Of a DNA stretch of 19,621 bases, positions 12,342 through 19,621 are shown piece by piece (within the stretch, counting starts at the first letter, position 1; the number at the start of each line of letters is the position of its first letter). The stretch lies in contig JAJOKK010000145.1 in the NCBI GenBank assembly GCA_021129875.1, positions 1 through 19,621 of the forward strand, written 5' to 3'. This stretch comes from Candidatus Bipolaricaulota bacterium (GTDB taxonomy: Bacteria > Bipolaricaulota > Bipolaricaulia > UBA7950 > UBA9294). The position numbers and the translations under genes were made by a program. The notes beneath the pieces are model-generated. The model had not been told where the DNA came from and made no database searches. It saw only the letters and a program-made list of their open reading frames with translations.

Positions 12342-15300
12342 TCAGAACGTCGCCGCGACGGAGAGTTCGAATAGCAGGCTGTGATAAATCCCTCCACCCC
12401 TCTTCGCCCCGGTGAGGTACGAGATGGCGAAGGAGGAGCTCCAGATATCGGTGATTGCAAGATCAGCGCTTCCTGTCAGTGACAGGTTTATGTCGGCGCC
12501 CCCGGGCCTGTCTGCATAGCGCCCGTTGAGGTCGAGTCGAAAAGCGAGCGGGTTCGGGATGAACTCCTCGTCGAACAGAGCGTAGGTGAACGAATAGGAG
12601 TTCCTAAGGTCTGCAGTAATAATCGTCTCCCCCCCTTCCGTTATCCCACGCACTGAGAGAGAGAGGTCGTTGCGGGCCCCCCCGGGCGGCCTCCAGGCAA
12701 GCCTCCCGGTGAGGGTGCGGGTAGTTGTCCGGCGGGGCTCTCCTCTGAAGGCGACCGTCCTCGTCTTCTGAGTCCCGGTCAGACTCGGCGTTAGATCAAC
12801 AAAGCCTGTGTAGTTGACGCTGAGGGTGATCGTCTCCTCTGTCTGGACCCGTTCCTCGCCCAGGCCGGATACTGCCCGTCTGTACGTTGTTCTCACCGAG
12901 AAGGCGTCGAATGTGGCGCGCAGCGTCCCCCGTCCGCTTACGGAGAGGAGCCCTACTTCATCAGTGGCGCTCAGGTCGATGCGCGGGGTTAAATTCCAGT
13001 CGGCCAGAGCGAACGGGTTGAATCGCAGGCCGAGTGTCGCCTCCTGCGTCACGCGCCCGATTCCGCCGGGGAGGGAGCGGTTCTTCGCCAGAGTGTAAGC
13101 AAGTTCTGTTGCAATCTGCTCTATCGTTGTCTTCCAATTCGCCGACAGGCCCCAGGTCTCGCTCCCGGTCGGCTCTCCGCCGGCAAAGGCCAGCGGCCGA
13201 CCCCAGTTGACCGCAAGCGCGATCTCCGGGGTCATACGCCAGTTTCCACTCGCCGAGATCCTATTCTCACGCCGGAAGCTCTGAAGGAGAAAGTCCCAGC
13301 GGAACGCGTCATGCCAATTCAGGGCAAGGTCGATGCTCTCTTCGAACAGGCTGTCGGTCAGGGTCACCCCGTACGAAAAGGTCCCGCTGTCGAAGCCGGG
13401 ATGGAGCCGGTCGTCGTTCACCGCCCCCTGAGCGAGGGAAATGTCAAGCTGCGGGCCAAAGTCGATGGCAAGGGAGGCGCGGTGCTCCAACGTGCCCCGC
13501 GGGCGTTCACCCGCCCGATCGATCAGGTGGTAGCTATGGGAGGCAGAAAGGGTGACTCCATCAGTCGGCTGTCCGGCCAAGCTAAGGTTCCACCCGGTGG
13601 AGTCCCGCCGGCCGATGCGTCCGATCGCGGTGAATGCTGGGGAGATGCTCTCAAAATTCCCTGACAGGGTCAAATTCTCCATCTCCCGATGGAACCCGGC
13701 CCTCCCGAACAGACCACGGTCGGTATGGTCGGCCGCGTCGATATCGGCGAAGCGGAAGCGGTCTCGCCCGTCGATCCCGGTCTGAACACTGTCGAACGGG
13801 GTAACGACATCATCAACCTTCCAGACGAAGAGACGATAATCAGCATCGGCGCGGCTCCCCGCCCAGACCCCCCCCTCAGGGGCAGGTGCAAGGCCGGTGA
13901 TCGCCCATTCGGTGAGGATCACACCCTCCTCTGCTTCGCCACGATGGAGGCCGCTTGCGCTCCCATACCACAGTTCCTCGTCGGACCAGGCGAGTGAGTA
14001 GACCGGTTCCCCGAAGGCGAGCCAGCCGGTCGCGATCCCGTTGCGGAAGGCGCGCAGCCCGCGATCGGAGGCAACGTACAGCGTCCGGTTCACAGAAAGA
14101 AGGTCGTTGATCCGCAGTCCGCTCATCTCGGGAAGCTCGGTCGCAACGCCGCTCTCCAGGTCTAGCGAGAACAGACCCCGTTCGGTCCCTATGTACAGTG
14201 TCCCACCGATACGTGTATCGCTGGCAAGGGCAAGGATAGCTCCGTGCCCGGCGAGGTCATCCTCCGCAAAGATCTTCCAGCTTTCCCGGTCATCGATCTC
14301 CTCGACCTCCACCGCGACAAGCCCCTCCGCAGTCCCCAGCCAGAGTGTCCCGTCGAGAAGGTGCAGGGCGTGGACAGAGATGTTGGGAAGGCCGTCCTCC
14401 TTGCGATACCGCCGCCAATTTGCCACGTGCGCCGACGGGGCCTCCCCTTCAAGGGTGAGGACGGTCAGACCTGATGCGGTGGCGAAGAAGACGCGCTCCC
14501 CGTCGCCGACGATCGCGCGGATACGGTCCCCTGAAAGACCGTCGGCAGTAGTGTAGCGCGCCCAGCCACCGTCATGGTAGACGCTCACCCCCCCCGTGCT
14601 CCCAACAAAGGTGCGGTCGTCACTGGCGAAGATGTCGGTTACCATGTTTGGCAGGTTCAGCCGCAGGTTGTTGTCCAACGGAAAGCGGTTGTCAGTGTAT
14701 CCGAGCGTGAGGTTGGCGGTGAACCCGTCCAGGTTCACCGTACCGGTTATCCCGGCGACGGTATGAATATTCGGCATGGTGCGTGCCCTCTCCCGGTCGA
14801 TGAGCGGGGTTTCACTATCGGCCGCCCGCAGGAGGCTCACCCCGAGCGTGACCGCCTCAGAGATGGGGAGGTCGAGACTCACTCCATAGAAGACACGCGC
14901 GTACTCGGTGATTACCCCTAATCCGCCGCGGTAGCGCTCATAATCGATGCGGATCGTGTCCCCTTCTCCGACCTCGACGAACAGGATCAACACCCCCACC
15001 TCGTAGTTGATCGAGTAGTCGATGCCGCGCGCCAACAGACGGCCGTTCAGGTATACCCGATCGCTCCCCGGCACGACCGACAGCCCAAGCATGAACATGT
15101 CGCCGGCGATGGTGTACGCAAACGCGATCCGTACCGCGCTCGCGGTCTTCGTAAAGAAGGCCTCCGGGAAGTCAAGCTCGATGATCCCTTCCTCGTAGAA
15201 CATGGTAGTCTTGTAATCGATGAACTCCGGGTCGGTGATCGGCTGGAAGATTTGACCGTCCAGGCTCACCTCGATGGTGACCGAACCCTCTAATATGTCA

Positions 15301-16391
15301 TCCCGGCCGAGATTGTAGAACCGCTGGCGCACCCCTTCGGCAAGGGGGTAATTATTCCCGTCAACGACCAGGTCTGTGAAGAGCATAACCTGCTCGAGGA
15401 ACGAGCGTTCGTGATCGGTCCCTTCGTTCAAAGGGTAGCGCTTCCTCTCCTCGCCGGTGAGCCCATGCTCTTGGTTGTAGGCATCGATTGCAACTCGCAA
15501 CCGCGTGCGCAGGAGAGCGATCAGCTCTCGCTTGAGCAGGAGAATATCCTGTGTGTCGTCAGTGATGATGACAAAGCTTGCCGCAGCAAGATCCTCAGCG
15601 GGAGAAGCAGCGATCGTATCTATCAGGTAACCGAGGCCGTAGTCGGTGAGGAGAGCGTTCAGTTCTGATGAAGGTTGGAACGCGATCTGCACGATGGAGA
15701 AGCCGTCGATGAATGGGTCGACGAGCGTGTAAGCGTAGAGCCCGGCGATGTTCAGCCGGTACGGCTGGTCAAGCCATGGCCGCCCGGGCGGGGAGGCGGC
15801 GAAGAGGACCTCCGCGCGCGCGGTCTGTCCGGTGAACGTCCTCGATTCAGAGATCCCTTCGACCAGCGACAGGACTCCGGTGATCGTCGCTTCACCAAGG
15901 CGGTAATCGAGGCGCATCCCTTTCAGTGTCTTGTTGTAGACCGCAAAATCCTCCTTCCCGCTGATCGAGAAGTCACCGAAGACGCCTGTCAGGTTCCCGG
16001 TGTCGAGGTTCACGGTGATCGCTTGCATGACTGCCGGAGCTTGGTCGTCGAAGTGAGCATTGATCGTCAGCATGCCGAGTGCCTCGCCGGTGACGTTGAC
16101 CCACAACGACTGGTCGAGGGTGATCTGCTGCGGGCCGATCCCTGCCGGAGACAGGCCGCGATGGTCGCCAAGCCCGTAGCGTAGCGTCCAGGTCTTCCTC
16201 CCGGAGAGCTCGACAGCGAACGCTTCGTCCTGTTCGGCGGCGGGGTAGGCGGGAAGACTGAGGAGGAGAACAAGCGTCGCAAGAACAATCACCCAAACCG
16301 GCATTCGCCGGAGCGGCATTCGCTGGGACGGCATACTCCGAACCAATAGACGCCTCTGTTCATCATCTCTGATCTGTCGTTTCATCTGCAT
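12342..16391 (-). CDS. Giant outer-membrane protein with beta-propeller
   Basis: 1349 aa. The signal peptide has a long basic n-region and hydrophobic VWVIVLATLVLLL, with probable cleavage near AYPAAE. Residues about 60-440 are beta-rich with one helical, charged segment (about 240-340). Near 445-480 comes VYLNGRLLARGIDYSINYE, a surface-protein motif of the NG-x-L-GxDY type that also recalls SprA. Residues about 584-857 contain seven repeats of the W-x-GT-x-x-GL kind (e.g. TLWLGTAEGL, TLYIGTERGL), a Reg_prop-like seven-bladed propeller. From about 900 to the end are amphipathic strands ending in Phe (LSVAATF), an outer-membrane barrel. ATG 16391 follows AGGAGG by four bases; ATG 16385 is also possible. 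It starts 16 bases after the PorV-like gene. Function unknown; probably a surface receptor, adhesin or export partner. Confidence 0.8.
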   Translation of the reverse strand: MQMKRQIRDDEQRRLLVRSMPSQRMPLRRMPVWVIVLATLVLLLSLPAYPAAEQDEAFAVELSGRKTWTLRYGLGDHRGLSPAGIGPQQITLDQSLWVNVTGEALGMLTINAHFDDQAPAVMQAITVNLDTGNLTGVFGDFSISGKEDFAVYNKTLKGMRLDYRLGEATITGVLSLVEGISESRTFTGQTARAEVLFAASPPGRPWLDQPYRLNIAGLYAYTLVDPFIDGFSIVQIAFQPSSELNALLTDYGLGYLIDTIAASPAEDLAAASFVIITDDTQDILLLKRELIALLRTRLRVAIDAYNQEHGLTGEERKRYPLNEGTDHERSFLEQVMLFTDLVVDGNNYPLAEGVRQRFYNLGRDDILEGSVTIEVSLDGQIFQPITDPEFIDYKTTMFYEEGIIELDFPEAFFTKTASAVRIAFAYTIAGDMFMLGLSVVPGSDRVYLNGRLLARGIDYSINYEVGVLILFVEVGEGDTIRIDYERYRGGLGVITEYARVFYGVSLDLPISEAVTLGVSLLRAADSETPLIDRERARTMPNIHTVAGITGTVNLDGFTANLTLGYTDNRFPLDNNLRLNLPNMVTDIFASDDRTFVGSTGGVSVYHDGGWARYTTADGLSGDRIRAIVGDGERVFFATASGLTVLTLEGEAPSAHVANWRRYRKEDGLPNISVHALHLLDGTLWLGTAEGLVAVEVEEIDDRESWKIFAEDDLAGHGAILALASDTRIGGTLYIGTERGLFSLDLESGVATELPEMSGLRINDLLSVNRTLYVASDRGLRAFRNGIATGWLAFGEPVYSLAWSDEELWYGSASGLHRGEAEEGVILTEWAITGLAPAPEGGVWAGSRADADYRLFVWKVDDVVTPFDSVQTGIDGRDRFRFADIDAADHTDRGLFGRAGFHREMENLTLSGNFESISPAFTAIGRIGRRDSTGWNLSLAGQPTDGVTLSASHSYHLIDRAGERPRGTLEHRASLAIDFGPQLDISLAQGAVNDDRLHPGFDSGTFSYGVTLTDSLFEESIDLALNWHDAFRWDFLLQSFRRENRISASGNWRMTPEIALAVNWGRPLAFAGGEPTGSETWGLSANWKTTIEQIATELAYTLAKNRSLPGGIGRVTQEATLGLRFNPFALADWNLTPRIDLSATDEVGLLSVSGRGTLRATFDAFSVRTTYRRAVSGLGEERVQTEETITLSVNYTGFVDLTPSLTGTQKTRTVAFRGEPRRTTTRTLTGRLAWRPPGGARNDLSLSVRGITEGGETIITADLRNSYSFTYALFDEEFIPNPLAFRLDLNGRYADRPGGADINLSLTGSADLAITDIWSSSFAISYLTGAKRGGGIYHSLLFELSVAATF

Positions 16392-16407
16392 CCTGCCTCC
16401 TGTGACC

Positions 16408-17256
16408 CTAGAGCCGGAAGGTGAGCGATACACGGTGACTGTCGGGGTGGGTAGGATGGATCACGTAGGCCCAGTCGACTTGGAAGCTTGCAAAGGTCAC
16501 CGTCAACCCGAATGTCGCACCTACACCATCGTAACCGATGCGCATCCCCAATGCCCCAATCTGCGCCTCTAGCCCTGCTGCTATCCGCTGTTCGACGGTG
16601 AGGAGGGCTGATCCTTCCACAACGGCGTTCCAGCGAACCCGCTCGAACGGAGCAGCGCTGATCGCGATCCCGATCCTGGTGCGCGGTTCCCACGCTTCGG
16701 TCCGTCCGTCGGCAAAGGTAATCGGCTCTGAAAAAAGGTTCTCCAGCATAAGACCGACCCGCACCGTATCTGTGCCGATGAGAAGCGATGGGTCGAACGC
16801 CCACCCGCTCGCTGTGTACGGGCTCTCCACCCGGTAGAACTTCCATCGTCCGCCAAGGGCTACCTGACCAAAGGCGATCCCGCTGGAGAGGATGGCGGCG
16901 CGGCTGACGAAGCGGAACCCCGGCTCCTCTCCACGGTCGATCCATCCCGAGTCGAGCTGGAGGAGGTAGGCCCCGAAGTGGGGCGCTGCAAAGCCGATCG
17001 CCGCATAGGTGACGGTCCCGAACCGCCGGGCAACGAACGAGGTCAGCCCGATGCGGTCGATCCGACCGAGGCCGGCCGGGTTGTAGAAGGCGGCGTTCTC
17101 ATCGTCTGCCAGGGAAAGGAACGCCCCGCCCATCCCCATCGGCCGCCCTCCCACTCCCAACTGGAAGATCGCCGCCACATTGGTGTATTCCGCCCTGCAG
17201 ACTGTCCCCACAAAGAGGGTCAACAGCAGCGCAAAGACCCATATCTTGCTCCTCAT
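16408..17256 (-). CDS. PorV/PorQ-like outer-membrane protein
   Basis: 282 aa. Signal peptide MRSKIWVFALLLTLFVGTVCRA, then the PorV/UPF0164 hallmarks LGVGGRPMGMGGAFLSLADD and ENAAFYNPAGL, and a Gly/aromatic-rich beta-barrel that ends in SLTFRL. In Bacteroidetes, PorV-type proteins (LptO) are outer-membrane partners of the type IX secretion translocon and shuttle cargo with a C-terminal sorting domain; other PorV-like proteins have unknown roles. The start ATG 17256 overlaps the stop of the upstream protease as ATGA, a 4-base overlap that implies translational coupling. The longer open frame (to 17364) lies inside the protease gene and has no signal peptide. Confidence 0.85.
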   Translation of the reverse strand: MRSKIWVFALLLTLFVGTVCRAEYTNVAAIFQLGVGGRPMGMGGAFLSLADDENAAFYNPAGLGRIDRIGLTSFVARRFGTVTYAAIGFAAPHFGAYLLQLDSGWIDRGEEPGFRFVSRAAILSSGIAFGQVALGGRWKFYRVESPYTASGWAFDPSLLIGTDTVRVGLMLENLFSEPITFADGRTEAWEPRTRIGIAISAAPFERVRWNAVVEGSALLTVEQRIAAGLEAQIGALGMRIGYDGVGATFGLTVTFASFQVDWAYVIHPTHPDSHRVSLTFRL

Positions 17257-19421
17257 CGTGCGATCACCAACCTTCCGACTGCGGATTTCGCATCTTCGGT
17301 CACCAGAATATAGAGATAGAGACCGCTTCCGAGCGGCTCTCCCCACCAGGTTCGTAGGTCCCATTCGAAGCTGGTCTGGGCGGGTTCGAGGTCGACCTCG
17401 AACATAAGCGCTCCGGCAACGTTAATCACGTGAAGTGTCGCCTGCTCAGTCCCTTCCGGCAGGGTGAAGGTGAAGACCGCCCGATCGCGAACCGGATTCG
17501 CAACGAGGATGACGGTCGGCCGATCGCCCGGCCCCGGAATATGATACACATACGCGGCACCGACCGCGGCCGCTCTATCCACTTTTCCCCAGCCGAAGTA
17601 AGGATTAGGGACTCTCCCGGTGAACCGATCCTCTGTAGCTGTGGTTGTAATTATTTCCCTAATCTCAGCCTTGGTCAACCTCGGGTCGACCGCAAAGATC
17701 AGCGCAATCACCCCGCTTACGTACGGGGCGGCCATGCTCGTCCCCAGGTTCATCGAGTGCACCCCGGCGGGGTGGGTCAGGAAGAGCGGGGCGAAGCTGT
17801 CCGCGGAGAGGGCGGAGATGATCCACGCCCCCGGCGCAGCGATCTCCGGCTTCTGCCGGCCGTCGCGGGTCGGCCCTCGACTGGAGAAGTTGGAGATCTC
17901 CCCAACCGGGAACCGCTCAGAGAAATCCTGATCGCCGGCGAGCGACGGCCACCGCGACGTACTATTGAACGATCCTACAGTGATTATCTGCACGGCATTT
18001 CCCGGCTCGGCAATCGTCAGAGATGGCCCATCACCACCGAGGATCATCCCGGCATCAGCCCTTGTGATCCACCCGTCGAACCGCCCGCCGCCGCCGGCGT
18101 CGCTCACCGTAATCTCCCATGGAGTGAAGACCAAAAGATCTCTCAACATGATACGGGCCTCGTTATCGTTGTTGTTCGGGTTGGCGCCATGCAGGGCGTT
18201 GTCCACAGATATGCTCCAGTTCGTCGCAACTGCGCCCTTTCTCGTACCCGTCGGAACGACCAGCGGCGAGCCTCCCGGCGGTACAACGGTCATGGTGAAC
18301 GAGGAGTCGCCCGGGTACCACATGGTGAGGTCGAGCGAGCCGGAGGATGGGACTATGTAAAAGGTGAACGAATCACCATTCAGGGTCTGAGCGACGTGGA
18401 TCGCCTTATCCCCTTCGTTCCCGGCCGAGACAACGATCGCCCTCCCCGGTTGCCCCACAAGTTCATCGAGCGCCCGTTCGAATAGGCTTGTCCCGTCGTG
18501 AGGGCCATCGTGCCCGCCCAGGCTGAGGTTGACCACGGCGGGGAGGCCTTGCTCCTCCGCCCGATCGAAGATATAGCTCGCCCCAGCAAGAATATCCGAG
18601 GTGAAGAACGTCGTCTTAACCATGATAATCCGCGCCTCCGGAGCCACGCCGACGAACCCTGCAGCGGGGGCCGCCGACCCATCTCCGGCAGCGATCCCCA
18701 TGACGTGCGTTCCGTGTCCACTGGTATCCCTCTGGCGTACCAAGCCCTCGCCCGCACCGAATCCAGCGGCGATATCACTCTCGATATCCTCATTGCTGTA
18801 CATCGTCCCGAAGAACCCGACCGTCTGATCCCATATCGATAGAATACGCGAGGACTCTTCGAACCCATCATTGTCCGCATCGTAGCGAAAGTCAAGGTGA
18901 GTGTAATCGATCCCAGTATCGACCGCACCGATGATCACATTCTTCCCGCGAACAGGCAACGACTGCGCGCGACCGCCCCCGCTCGCCGGGACACTCACGC
19001 CGCGCTTCGGCGCTGTCCTCCACGCCGGCTCCACATAAATTACATCAGGCGAAGCAGCAAGGATCAGCAGGTCGGCAAGGGTGACCCTCATCGTAAGGAT
19101 CGTCCCGGTAGAAAGACCGACCGGCAGGCCAAGGAACCGCACTCCCCATACCGGACGACGGGTCCTCACCAGCACGCCAATCCGCTCCCCCCGTTCCTCC
19201 CTGAGAATACGCGGGTATATGATTATCCCCTTACCGCTGAAGACCTGTATCGCCGGAGCGTAGACCGCCAGATCGAACCGATCCACACCCTCAGCGCGGG
19301 CCAGAATCCCCCGCAGAGCAGGGGAGAGCCTTGCCATATCGGGGCCGTCAGCAGATGTTATTGAACCGAACAGACCAACGAAGACGGCACAAAAAAGGAC
19401 TATAAAAGTAAGCTTCTGCAT
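17253..19421 (-). CDS. Secreted S8 subtilase with T9SS/FlgD-like CTD
   Basis: 722-aa exported serine protease. Signal peptide MQKLTFIVLFCAVFVGLFGS (cleavage near TSA-DG), then a prodomain-like region (about 25-155). The subtilisin catalytic residues are Asp168 (GAVDTGIDY), His236 (SGHGTHVMG), the oxyanion Asn335 (SAGNEGD), and Ser562 (LGTSMAAPYVSG). About 150 residues between Asn335 and GEISNFSSRGP (about 345-480) form an inserted beta domain rich in Pro/Gly and Asn. The last 85 residues (637-722), with ANPVRDRAVFTF, INVAGA, WDLRTWWGEPLGSGLYLY and a final GRLVIAR, resemble FlgD-Ig/T9SS type A C-terminal domains. ATG 19421 follows AAAGGGAG at nine bases. It is the first gene of the four-gene operon; substrate unknown. 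Confidence 0.93.
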   Translation of the reverse strand: MQKLTFIVLFCAVFVGLFGSITSADGPDMARLSPALRGILARAEGVDRFDLAVYAPAIQVFSGKGIIIYPRILREERGERIGVLVRTRRPVWGVRFLGLPVGLSTGTILTMRVTLADLLILAASPDVIYVEPAWRTAPKRGVSVPASGGGRAQSLPVRGKNVIIGAVDTGIDYTHLDFRYDADNDGFEESSRILSIWDQTVGFFGTMYSNEDIESDIAAGFGAGEGLVRQRDTSGHGTHVMGIAAGDGSAAPAAGFVGVAPEARIIMVKTTFFTSDILAGASYIFDRAEEQGLPAVVNLSLGGHDGPHDGTSLFERALDELVGQPGRAIVVSAGNEGDKAIHVAQTLNGDSFTFYIVPSSGSLDLTMWYPGDSSFTMTVVPPGGSPLVVPTGTRKGAVATNWSISVDNALHGANPNNNDNEARIMLRDLLVFTPWEITVSDAGGGGRFDGWITRADAGMILGGDGPSLTIAEPGNAVQIITVGSFNSTSRWPSLAGDQDFSERFPVGEISNFSSRGPTRDGRQKPEIAAPGAWIISALSADSFAPLFLTHPAGVHSMNLGTSMAAPYVSGVIALIFAVDPRLTKAEIREIITTTATEDRFTGRVPNPYFGWGKVDRAAAVGAAYVYHIPGPGDRPTVILVANPVRDRAVFTFTLPEGTEQATLHVINVAGALMFEVDLEPAQTSFEWDLRTWWGEPLGSGLYLYILVTEDAKSAVGRLVIAR

Positions 19422-19621
19422 TTATCCAACTCCCTTTTAGAACTGCACTCTAATTCTATCCGGCCGCTATACTCTCTGCCAGAATGATTGCACCACGAAA
19501 GGGCAGCAATTCCCATGTTTAAGGTATCCCACGGGGCAAAGGTTCGCCCTGAAGGCCTTAGTCGCTGATTGCGCAGATCGCTAGAACGACTGAAGTCGTT
19601 ACTACGAACCTTGTTACTTGC
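19422..19621. other. Upstream region of protease operon
   Basis: No gene is visible. On the minus strand a TATAGC word (about 19475) could be a -10, but the hexamer 17 bases upstream (GGTGCA) is a poor -35, so the operon promoter is uncertain. The right end holds the REP-like palindrome at 19585-19606. Confidence 0.4.
19585..19606 (-). repeat. REP-like palindrome, inverted copy
   Basis: AACGACT-GA-AGTCGTT plus ACTACG. The 22 bases are the exact reverse complement of 197-218. It lies about 165 bases upstream of the protease start. Confidence 0.75.

Noticed and set aside
12342..16391. Two-component sensor kinase, suggested by the propeller repeats
   Set aside because: There is no histidine kinase, HATPase, receiver or post-propeller transmembrane helix; the C-terminus is a beta-barrel.
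17430..18485. 351-codon plus-strand frame opposite the protease
   Set aside because: It is antisense to a complete subtilase with all catalytic motifs; its Arg/Pro-rich composition is typical of a shadow frame in high-G+C DNA.
197..19606. Inverted 22-mers as ends of one large transposon
   Set aside because: The enclosed genes are housekeeping plus surface genes with no transposase; the 22-mer is a small REP-like palindrome more likely scattered in the genome.
1..19621. tRNA or rRNA genes
   Set aside because: I scanned the gaps for cloverleaf-like arms and the conserved GGTTCRA loop and for rRNA words and found none that hold together.

Overview
The window looks like a chromosomal piece of an uncultivated, diderm (outer-membrane-bearing) bacterium with moderately high G+C. 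Several proteins have Sec-type signal peptides followed by outer-membrane beta-barrel or PorV-like features. The enzymes (pyruvate phosphate dikinase, a small flavodoxin, IscS/IscU, a HypB-like GTPase, an FSA-type transaldolase) suit an anaerobic or microaerophilic, possibly fermentative, lifestyle. A candidate phylum such as Bipolaricaulota (OP1) would fit, but this is inference: there is no rRNA or other phylogenetic marker in the window.

Left part, 1-7576, mostly plus strand. A repeat-rich leader (1-315) precedes ppdK (GTG start at 316). After a terminator and a good promoter comes a short-chain flavodoxin (3309-3767). A 461-base gap holds a nested inverted-repeat (MITE-like) element. On the minus strand, an unrecognised 99-aa Cys-rich protein (5316-5017) overlaps a small PorV/UPF0164-like outer-membrane protein (5023-4229). 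Divergent from these is a compact Fe-S cluster operon, iscS-iscU-rrf2 (5514-7576). Its promoter carries a perfect ACCAA-T-TTGGT dyad, a possible operator for the Rrf2 protein.

Middle, 7577-11370. A gap with a strong hairpin and an inverted second copy of the leader repeat is followed by a tandem-ACT protein (minus, 8472-8059). Next is a two-gene plus-strand operon, endonuclease IV (nfo) and a small transaldolase. A 454-base gap with a terminator and a promoter leads to a divergent, orphan HypB-like GTPase (10705-11370).

Right part, 11371-19421, is one minus-strand operon of four genes with very tight spacing (4-base overlap, then 16 and 25 bases). In order of transcription it encodes a secreted subtilase with a FlgD/T9SS-like C-terminal domain, a PorV-like outer-membrane protein, a 1349-aa outer-membrane protein with a seven-bladed propeller before its barrel, and a ThiF/MoeB-type adenylyltransferase that seems to start at AUA. 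This cassette is the best candidate for an undescribed system: a T9SS-reminiscent protease export or cell-surface module. The evidence is domain type and gene order only.

Several kinds of short repeats sit between genes: an 81-bp dispersed repeat in two inverted copies, small REP-like palindromes near both window ends, a 130-bp MITE-like element, a 24-bp recurrent word, and short tandem repeats.
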